Assembly: GCA_030605745.1 (NCBI GenBank)
Contig: JAUWHT010000409.1
Location: 1 to 6,680 of the forward strand
Source of the DNA: Pirellulales bacterium
GTDB taxonomy: Bacteria > Planctomycetota > Planctomycetia > Pirellulales > Thermoguttaceae
DNA length: 6,680 nucleotides
Direction of reading: 5' to 3'
Shown one piece after another: positions 1 through 5,229 of this stretch. The position numbers were made by a program, and so were the translations under genes. The notes beneath the pieces are model-generated. The model saw nothing but the letters and a program-made list of their open reading frames with translations. It was not told the origin of the DNA and did not search any database. Within the stretch, counting starts at the first letter, position 1. The number at the start of each line of letters is the position of its first letter.

Positions 1-805
1 CACAACCGCAGTCGATTTCGCCCGCGAAATCACCGATGCCATTAAAACCCAGGCCACAGAGGATCTGCGTCAAAAACACCGTCAGGCCCACTTCGTGGTG
101 TTCGAGGACATCGGGCAGTTGGACGTGAGACGGCCCCAGGAACTGGCTGCCCAACAGGAGTTGATCTACACGCTCAATGCGTTGATCGCTCGGCGGCGAC
201 CGGTAGTGTTGACCGCATCCGCCACCCCAGCCCGATTGCCGGGAATGACCAGGACGTTGCAGAGCCGCCTCGTTGCTGGGCTAACTGTACCGCTGGTCCC
301 GCCCGCCTGCGAAGCGCGGCTGGCTATCCTAGAGGAACTGGCAAGGCTGCGGGATCTTGAACTCTCGCAGCCGGTCGCCCAAATCCTGGCCGAGGGGCTG
401 TCTACCACAGTCCCGGGCCTGCTTGGCACCCTAGTGCAGTTGGAGATGTCGAGCAACCTAGATGGTGGCGCGATCGACGCTGATGCAGCCCGTTGTTACC
501 TCGTCCGGCGGGGTGGTTCACCGCAGCCATCGTTGCGCGACATTGCCATGCCGACAGCTCGGTACTTTTGCCTGAAGCTAGGTAGGTTGCGTAGCCCGTC
601 GCGTCAGCGGGCCATCGTCACCGCCCGTAGCGTGGCCATGTACCTCGCCCGGCTGCTGACCCAGCGGAGCCTCAAACAGATCGGTCGCTACTTCGGCGGC
701 CGCGACCACACCACGGTAATGCACGCTTGCCGCAAGATAGAAAAGCTACTGAGCACCGACCCAGTCGTTCGGCAGGCCGTTGAGTATTTGCAACAAAAAT
801 GGTAA
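1..805 (+). CDS. dnaA: Chromosomal replication initiator DnaA, 3' part (5' end outside window)
   Basis: DnaA binds DnaA boxes at oriC and, as an ATP-bound filament, opens the duplex. The frame is already open at position 2, so the GTG at 95 is internal and not the start; Walker A lies upstream of the window. Visible in order: Walker B-like VVFEDIGQL (95-121; the family usually has two Asp, here Glu-Asp), a sensor I strand VVLTASATP (203-229), an arginine-finger segment with QSR before LVAGL (about 263-283), and a sensor II region reading VPGLLGTL (410-433) where most DnaA proteins have VRELEGAL, so the sensor II Arg appears to be Pro. Domain IV is well conserved, ending in LKQIGRYF-GGRDHTTVMHAC (671-730), the helix-turn-helix and DnaA signature that contact the box. 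The protein ends in Trp just before TAA at 803. Identity is secure from domain IV. The ATPase domain is unusually divergent, which may be a lineage trait. Confidence 0.95.
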   Translation, partial: TTAVDFAREITDAIKTQATEDLRQKHRQAHFVVFEDIGQLDVRRPQELAAQQELIYTLNALIARRRPVVLTASATPARLPGMTRTLQSRLVAGLTVPLVPPACEARLAILEELARLRDLELSQPVAQILAEGLSTTVPGLLGTLVQLEMSSNLDGGAIDADAARCYLVRRGGSPQPSLRDIAMPTARYFCLKLGRLRSPSRQRAIVTARSVAMYLARLLTQRSLKQIGRYFGGRDHTTVMHACRKIEKLLSTDPVVRQAVEYLQQKW

Positions 806-820
806 AATCAATAAAATCAA
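803..820. repeat. Tandem 9-bp direct repeat TAAAATCAA x2
   Basis: TAAAATCAA occurs at 803-811 and again, exactly, at 812-820. The first copy starts with the TAA stop codon of dnaA. The unit is very A+T-rich in an otherwise GC-rich neighbourhood. It could be part of an easily melted origin element or simply a small duplication; its position at the edge of the dnaA-dnaN gap favours the former only weakly. Confidence 0.75.
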
Positions 821-840
821 TGAACGATAAGAGACAACTC

Positions 841-878
841 AGGCGCTGGCCTGTAGAAAACGTGTTAGTGGAGCGCCT
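841..878. repeat. Inverted repeat AGGCGCT / AGCGCCT downstream of dnaA
   Basis: AGGCGCT (841-847) and AGCGCCT (872-878) are perfect reverse complements separated by 24 nt. The spacer is long and no T-run follows the right arm, so this is a poor intrinsic terminator. It may be a protein-binding site, a weak dnaA transcript-end structure, or chance. Confidence 0.4.
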
Positions 879-1010
879 ATAGTATGTCAGCAACTTGCAG
901 CTTGCCGACAGGCTACTACCCTGCGATCCGGAAATACAAAGCTATCGACAGTCTACCGAACGAGAATTTACAGTACATCGGTATGTTATTAACAGCAGGA
1001 CTTCCGTAGC

Positions 1011-1081
1011 AAATCATCCTAACTCGCAGCACCAAAACAGCTAAGCGAAATCATCCGAGCAATGATCAACACTTATCATCC
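1011..1081. repeat. Three-copy AAATCATCC-type repeat
   Basis: AAATCATCC is exact at 1011-1019 and 1048-1056. A third, partly matching copy, TTATCATCC, is at 1073-1081. The TCATCC cores start at 1014, 1051 and 1076, giving spacings of 37 and 25 bp, all in the same orientation. This looks like a small iteron set for a sequence-specific binding protein, with DnaA the natural candidate because the third copy runs into TCATCCACA. Confidence 0.5.
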
Positions 1082-1084
1082 ACA
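1076..1084 (+). promoter_or_regulatory. DnaA-box-like nonamer TCATCCACA
   Basis: TCATCCACA matches the E. coli DnaA box TTATCCACA at eight of nine positions. It is the best match I found in the dnaA-dnaN gap and lies about 60 bp before the dnaN start. Domain IV of this DnaA carries the normal GGRDHTT contact motif, so a classical box would be expected. One isolated near-match in a gap of 339 bp is modest evidence. Confidence 0.4.
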
Positions 1085-1144
1085 TGCTAATACTCTAACT
1101 GTTTATTAACAAAAGAAAAGAGAAGAGAAAGGTAGGACAGATCA

Positions 1145-2257
1145 ATGAAACTGACATGTGAACGTGAAAAGCTATTACACGCTTTCCAGACGGCTGCCAG
1201 TGTGGCTCCAGTCCGTAGCCCGAAACCAATCCTGCAAAACCTCAAACTAGAGGTAACAGCAGAATGCGCGATGTTAACAGGAACTGATTTGGAGGTGGGA
1301 ATCCGCATAGAAGTCCCTGGTTTGGAAGTGGAAGTACCAGGCAACGTGGTGCTGCCGATTTCCCGCTTTGGGTCGATTTTGCGGGAGAGCAGCGATGAGA
1401 AGCTGGACCTTCAGAACGACGGGCAAAAAACGATAGTGCGCGGTCAGCAAAGCGAATTTCAGCTTCCGTCGGAGAACCCGGACGAATTTCCGACCGTCAC
1501 CACGTTTGAAGAGGATAAGTACCACGAGCTATCAGCCCGGTTTTTCCGAGAGATCGTCCGTCGCACGGTGTTTGCCACTGATAACGAAAGCAGCCGCTAT
1601 GCGCTGGGTGGCGTACTCCTGGAATTGACTGCTGAGGGAATCATCGCCGTAGCCACCGATGGCCGGCGTTTGGCCAGGCAGGAAGGCCCGGCTAAATCTG
1701 TTGGTGGGCATCTCTCGGGTGATACAATGACAATCGTCCCTAGCCGGGCGATGCAGTTGCTTGAAAGAGCTCTAGGCGATAGCGAAGGAAATATCCAACT
1801 AGCCGCCAGAGAGAACGACGTGCTGGTTAAGAGCGATCAGGTAACAATCTACTCGCGGCTGGTCGAGGGGCGATACCCGAAGTGGCGCGACGTGTTTCCA
1901 CGCCGTGAAGATGCAGTGAAAATCGAACTCTCAGTCGGTCCGTTCCATGCAGCCGTGCGCCAGGCGGCGATCGTCACTAGTGACCAGCGCCGTGGCGTTG
2001 ACTTTACTTTCGGCGGTGGCAAGGTGGTGCTGGCGGGCCACGGGGCGGAGTACGGCGAATCCCATGTTGAGTTGCCTATCGCCTACGACGGGGCCGATCT
2101 GGAAGTCACCTTAGATCCCCATTATGTCAGCGATTTTCTCAAGGTGCTGGATCCAGAACAAACGTTCGTGATGGAATTGCGCGACCCGAAGAGTGCGGCT
2201 GTATGCCTCACCGACGACGGTTACGGCTACGTCATCATGCCGCTGGCTAGCAACTGA
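1145..2257 (+). CDS. dnaN: DNA polymerase III beta subunit (sliding clamp)
   Basis: The beta clamp is a ring-shaped homodimer that holds the replicative polymerase on DNA and recruits repair and replication partners. At 370 residues it has normal length for the three-domain clamp fold (about 1-125, 126-250, 251-370). Recognisable family segments are LTGTDLEVGI (44-53), RYALGGV (151-157), ATDGRRLA (170-177), EGRYPKW (241-247) and the C-terminal YVIMPL (362-367). The Met-Pro there corresponds to the partner-binding pocket at the E. coli clamp C-terminus. The ATG start is supported by AGGA at 1134-1137, 7 nt upstream, after a purine-rich tract, and by the standard N-terminus MKLTCEREKLL. The first codons are more A+T-rich than the rest, continuing the composition of the gap. 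It lies between dnaA and dciA, and the palindromic block after its stop may separate the transcripts or sit in the operon leader of dciA-gyrB. Confidence 0.97.
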   Translation: MKLTCEREKLLHAFQTAASVAPVRSPKPILQNLKLEVTAECAMLTGTDLEVGIRIEVPGLEVEVPGNVVLPISRFGSILRESSDEKLDLQNDGQKTIVRGQQSEFQLPSENPDEFPTVTTFEEDKYHELSARFFREIVRRTVFATDNESSRYALGGVLLELTAEGIIAVATDGRRLARQEGPAKSVGGHLSGDTMTIVPSRAMQLLERALGDSEGNIQLAARENDVLVKSDQVTIYSRLVEGRYPKWRDVFPRREDAVKIELSVGPFHAAVRQAAIVTSDQRRGVDFTFGGGKVVLAGHGAEYGESHVELPIAYDGADLEVTLDPHYVSDFLKVLDPEQTFVMELRDPKSAAVCLTDDGYGYVIMPLASN

Positions 2258-2274
2258 AGGTGGGTCTGTTTAGC

Positions 2275-2292
2275 CGCCGGGCTTGCCCGGCG
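2275..2292. repeat. GC-rich perfect hairpin CGCCGGGC-TT-GCCCGGCG
   Basis: Two perfect 8-nt complementary arms, 2275-2282 and 2285-2292, are separated by TT; in RNA or single-stranded DNA the effective loop would be CTTG. It begins 18 nt after the dnaN stop and is not followed by a T-run, so it is not a classic terminator. The short, very GC-rich palindrome just outside a gene, beside a second hairpin, resembles REP-type extragenic palindromes. Confidence 0.75.
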
Positions 2293-2312
2293 CGCTTGCG
2301 TTCAGACGTATT

Positions 2313-2365
2313 GGCTTCTGTTTGTCTGTTGGGGTGGCAGTTAAACTGCCACCTCAACAGAAGCC
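2313..2365. repeat. Long two-part hairpin between dnaN and dciA
   Basis: An 18-nt arm TCTGTTGGGGTGGCAGTT (2325-2342) pairs with 2344-2361 with a single exception, G2332 against T2354, which is a G-U pair in RNA. The sequence can also pair over a larger span: GGCTTCTGTT (2313-2322) is the exact complement of 2356-2365, giving a 10+10 bp stem with a 10-nt bulge on the left and 2 nt on the right. The left side contains TCTGTT twice, so two alternative folds compete for the same right arm. No T-run follows on either strand. The size and symmetry suggest a REP or MITE-like element; a cis-regulatory RNA in the dciA leader is the alternative. Confidence 0.8.
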
Positions 2366-2385
2366 TCTTACCAGCCTATAAGGCA

Positions 2386-2688
2386 ATGGCTTACAGTCCC
2401 CAACAGATTGGCGATATTCTATCAGAGTTGATGGCCCGACGCGGCTTCGCTCGGATGAAAAGCGCCGCGGCGCTGGAGGAGGCCTGGCAGCAAGCAGCGG
2501 GGCCACTGGCGGCTGAGTACAGTCGTGTCGGCCTGCTCCGCCGCGGGACGCTCGAGGTAACCGTGGCCAATTCAACATTGGTCCAGGAACTACTGTTCCA
2601 AAGACCGGCGCTGCTGAGAACTCTCACGCAAAAATTACCCGACGAGAAAATCAAGGACATCCGCTTCAGCGTCGGAACAATCCGCTGA
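2386..2688 (+). CDS. dciA: DUF721 family protein, DciA-like replicative helicase loader/operator
   Basis: DUF721 proteins include DciA, which binds the DnaB helicase and promotes its loading in bacteria lacking DnaC or DnaI. The 100-residue product from ATG 2386 has the family layout: IGDILSELMARRGF (8-21), LEEAWQQAAGPLA (30-42) with the conserved Trp34 and Gly39, the strand GTLEVTVANSTLVQEL (54-69), and a final IKDIRFSVG (89-97), as expected for the short KH-like DUF721 fold. An in-frame GTG at 2260 would add 42 residues, but they are encoded by the two hairpins and look unlike the family, so I take 2386. The ribosome site is weak: AAGG at 2380-2383, only 2 nt from ATG. gyrB starts 6 nt after the stop, so the two are almost certainly co-transcribed. 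Family assignment is good; helicase loading is inferred from the family and the context. Confidence 0.85.
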   Translation: MAYSPQQIGDILSELMARRGFARMKSAAALEEAWQQAAGPLAAEYSRVGLLRRGTLEVTVANSTLVQELLFQRPALLRTLTQKLPDEKIKDIRFSVGTIR

Positions 2689-2694
2689 ACTACT

Positions 2695-5217
2695 ATGCCT
2701 ACCAATCCTCAAGAACAGCCAACCCCGCCGATGTCACCCGATTTGAGTGGCTATCAACTCCAACAGCCCAATGGCGAACAGGAGTACGGCGCGGAGCAAC
2801 TCGAACACCTCAGCGACCTGGAACACGTCCGCGAACGGCCCAGTATGTACATTGCCGATACCACGGCCCGCGGACTGCACCACCTGGTCTACGAAGTGAT
2901 CGACAACTCGATCGACGAGGCCATGGCCGGTTACGCCTCGGAGATATCAGCGATCATCAACAACGACGGCTCGATTACGGTCGAAGACAACGGCCGCGGT
3001 ATCCCCGTCGAGGAACATCCCGAACTGGGTGTCTCCACGCTCCAAGGTGTGATGACCGTACTGAAGTTCGGCGGTAAGTTCACCAAGGGGGCCTATCAAA
3101 CTTCCGGAGGGTTGCACGGCATCGGTGTAACCGTGGTCAACTTCCTCTCGGAATGGTGCGAGGTCGAAGTCCGCCGCGACGGACACGTCTACCAGCAGGA
3201 ATACGAACGCGGCGTGCCCACCGGCAAGGTGCAACGCATCGGACGGACCGACCGAGTGGGCACCAAAACCACCTTCAAGCCCGACCCGCTTATCTTCCCC
3301 AACACTCAGTTCAACTATAACGTTCTCTACCGCCGGCTCCAGGAGTTGGCCTTCCTAAACCGCGGCGTGAAAATCACCTTCCACGACGAACGCACGGGCG
3401 ACGGCGATACCTTCCACTACGAGCGCGGCATCCTGGAATTCGTCGAACACCTTAACCGCGCCAGCGAACCAGCCCACGAAGACATCGTCTACATTGCCGG
3501 TCAGTACCAAGGCGTAGGCCTGGAGATCGCCATCCAATACTCTGCCGAGTTCACCGAAAACGTCCATTCCTACGTCAACAACATCAGCACCACCGAAGGC
3601 GGCACGCATATATCGGGCTTCCGCGCAGCTCTCACTCGCAGCTTGAACAACTACGGCAAGAAGATGAACCTCTTCAAGCAAGTCGTCCCCAGCGGCGACG
3701 ACTTCCGCGAAGGGCTCACTGCCGTGATCTCGTTGCGCGTGCCCGAACCGCAATTCGAGGGCCAGACCAAAACCAAGCTGGGTAACAGCGAGATCGAGGG
3801 TATCGTCAACTCGGTCGTAGGCGATTACCTGGGAAAATACCTTGAAGAAAACCCCAAGAGCGCCCGGATAATCGTGCAGAAAGGCCTCCTGGCCGCCGAT
3901 GCCCGCGAAAGCGCTCGCAAGGCCCGGATGCTCATCCGCGAACGAAAAGGAGCACTCAGCAGCGGCGGACTGCCCGGAAAACTACGCGATTGCTCCAGCC
4001 GTGACGTACAGCGCTGCGAACTGTACCTGGTCGAGGGCGACTCGGCCGGTGGAAGCGCAGAGGGTGGACGCCTACGCGAGTACCAGGCTATCCTGCCCCT
4101 GCGCGGCAAGATCATCAATGCCTACAAGGCCCGCGAAAATAAAGTGCTGGCCAACGAAGAAATCCGCAGCATGATCTCGGCCATCGGCTCGGGAATCGGC
4201 GAAGATGTCGATCTGGCCAAACGCCGCTATGACAAGATCATCATCATGACCGACGCCGACGTGGACGGCTCGCATATCCGCACGCTGCTGCTGACCTTTT
4301 TCTACCGGCAGATGTACGAGCTGGTCCGCAGCGGGCACGTCTACGTCGCCCAGCCGCCGCTGTTCCGCGTGCGACGCCGAAAACATGTCGAATACGTCCA
4401 GACCGAAGAACAGATGAAGGCCCAACTGTTGGAAGCCGGTCTGGCCGATGCGGAGTTCGATCCGGGCGACGGGCGGACGATTAAGGGCTGCGACATGGAA
4501 CGGCTCTGCCGCACGCTGGCCGCTCTGGAAGAAGCACTTCTGGCGCTGGAGCGCCGCGGGATCAGCCTCCGCGCCCATGCCGCCCGGCAGGACCCTACCT
4601 CCGGAAAACTGCCCGTCTACCACGTATTCCTCGGACATCAGGAGTACTGGTTTCCTTCGCGCAAGGAATTGGAGGAGTTCCTCGCCCAACAGGAACAAAA
4701 GGTGGGCGAAGAGTTGAAGCTCGACGATACGCCCAGTGAACCAGGCGAAACCGATGGCAACGGCGACGGCGATGGCCGGCCAGCCAGCCGACTACACATA
4801 GTCGAGTTCCACGAGGTCCGCTCGATCAACAACCAGTTGGCCGAACTACGGGAGATGGGCTTCGAGATCGACAGCCTGATCCCGCAGCAGCGCACGGGCG
4901 TGGAAGAAGCCCGCTACCGGCTCCGTCGCGGCGAACTGCTGACCGGCCTGGACGATCTTCGCGGGCTGTTAACCGCCGTCCGCTCGGCCGGCGAAAAGGG
5001 CCTGCAAATCACCCGCTTCAAAGGCCTGGGCGAAATGAACGCCGAAGAACTCCGCCAAACTACCCTCGACCCAGCCAACCGCACTCTCCTCCAAGTAACC
5101 ATGGAAGACGCCGCCGCCGCCGACGAGATATTCCGCATTCTAATGGGCGACAAAGTAGAACCCCGCCGAGAGTTCATAGAAAAACACGCCCTGGAAGCGC
5201 GGAATTTGGATGTGTAG
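2695..5217 (+). CDS. gyrB: DNA gyrase subunit B
   Basis: GyrB supplies the ATPase and part of the cleavage centre of gyrase, which introduces negative supercoils ahead of forks together with GyrA (not in this window). The GHKL ATPase domain shows EVIDNSIDEA with Glu67 and Asn71, EDNGRGI with Asp98, the glycine loop SGGLHGIGV (137-145) and QTKTKL with Lys359. Numbering runs about 25 residues ahead of E. coli because of an N-terminal extension rich in Pro, Gln and Glu. The TOPRIM domain has EGDSAGGSA (Glu447) and DADVDG (Asp520, 522, 524), the metal-binding set. FKGLGEMN (775-782) and EPRREFIEKHAL mark the C-terminus. At 840 residues it is long, with an E. coli-like insertion between the TOPRIM parts that includes an acidic Gly/Asp-rich linker (677-699). 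ATG 2695 has no clear Shine-Dalgarno, and ATG 2731 is an alternative; translation is probably coupled to dciA. Confidence 0.97.
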   Translation: MPTNPQEQPTPPMSPDLSGYQLQQPNGEQEYGAEQLEHLSDLEHVRERPSMYIADTTARGLHHLVYEVIDNSIDEAMAGYASEISAIINNDGSITVEDNGRGIPVEEHPELGVSTLQGVMTVLKFGGKFTKGAYQTSGGLHGIGVTVVNFLSEWCEVEVRRDGHVYQQEYERGVPTGKVQRIGRTDRVGTKTTFKPDPLIFPNTQFNYNVLYRRLQELAFLNRGVKITFHDERTGDGDTFHYERGILEFVEHLNRASEPAHEDIVYIAGQYQGVGLEIAIQYSAEFTENVHSYVNNISTTEGGTHISGFRAALTRSLNNYGKKMNLFKQVVPSGDDFREGLTAVISLRVPEPQFEGQTKTKLGNSEIEGIVNSVVGDYLGKYLEENPKSARIIVQKGLLAADARESARKARMLIRERKGALSSGGLPGKLRDCSSRDVQRCELYLVEGDSAGGSAEGGRLREYQAILPLRGKIINAYKARENKVLANEEIRSMISAIGSGIGEDVDLAKRRYDKIIIMTDADVDGSHIRTLLLTFFYRQMYELVRSGHVYVAQPPLFRVRRRKHVEYVQTEEQMKAQLLEAGLADAEFDPGDGRTIKGCDMERLCRTLAALEEALLALERRGISLRAHAARQDPTSGKLPVYHVFLGHQEYWFPSRKELEEFLAQQEQKVGEELKLDDTPSEPGETDGNGDGDGRPASRLHIVEFHEVRSINNQLAELREMGFEIDSLIPQQRTGVEEARYRLRRGELLTGLDDLRGLLTAVRSAGEKGLQITRFKGLGEMNAEELRQTTLDPANRTLLQVTMEDAAAADEIFRILMGDKVEPRREFIEKHALEARNLDV

Positions 5218-5229
5218 AATGGAAGAACA

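Larger units (their letters stand above)
986..1111. repeat. Two copies of TTATTAACA in the dnaA-dnaN gap
   Basis: TTATTAACA occurs at 986-994 and 1103-1111. Each copy differs from the E. coli DnaA box TTATCCACA at two adjacent central bases, and both face the same way. They flank the AAATCATCC repeats. They could be diverged DnaA boxes or simply A+T-rich sequence with an internal TTAA palindrome. Confidence 0.4.
806..1144. other. dnaA-dnaN intergenic region, candidate oriC
   Basis: This 339-bp gap has no convincing gene and is visibly richer in A+T than the flanking genes, particularly at 803-830 and 940-1130. It contains a tandem TAAAATCAA repeat, a 7-bp inverted repeat, two TTATTAACA motifs, two AAATCATCC copies plus a TTATCATCC, and TCATCCACA, which differs from the E. 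coli DnaA box TTATCCACA at one base. Bacterial origins are commonly next to dnaA or between dnaA and dnaN. No dense cluster of exact DnaA boxes is present, so the origin call is moderate. The dnaN promoter must also lie here unless dnaN is read from dnaA. A weak match (TGATCA at 1063, TAATAC at 1088, 19-nt spacing) is too poor to call. Confidence 0.5.

Noticed and set aside
95..97. GTG 95 as the start of a separate 236-residue protein
   Set aside because: The frame is open to position 2 and the upstream residues fit DnaA. Starting at 95 would cut through Walker B.
841..878. The inverted repeat as the dnaA terminator
   Set aside because: The loop is 24 nt, the stem only 7 bp, and there is no T-run after it. 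I keep it only as a repeat.
884..1009. A 41-codon ORF starting ATG 884 in the dnaA-dnaN gap (MSATCSLPTGYYP...)
   Set aside because: It has no good Shine-Dalgarno, no recognisable domain, and it covers origin-like repeats including TTATTAACA. An ORF of this length is expected by chance.
2325..2370. The dnaN-dciA hairpin as a rho-independent terminator
   Set aside because: No T-run follows on either strand; the bases after the stem are mixed.
4072..4698. A 208-codon open frame on the minus strand
   Set aside because: It lies wholly inside gyrB, whose motifs are intact. Long antisense frames are common in GC-rich genes.
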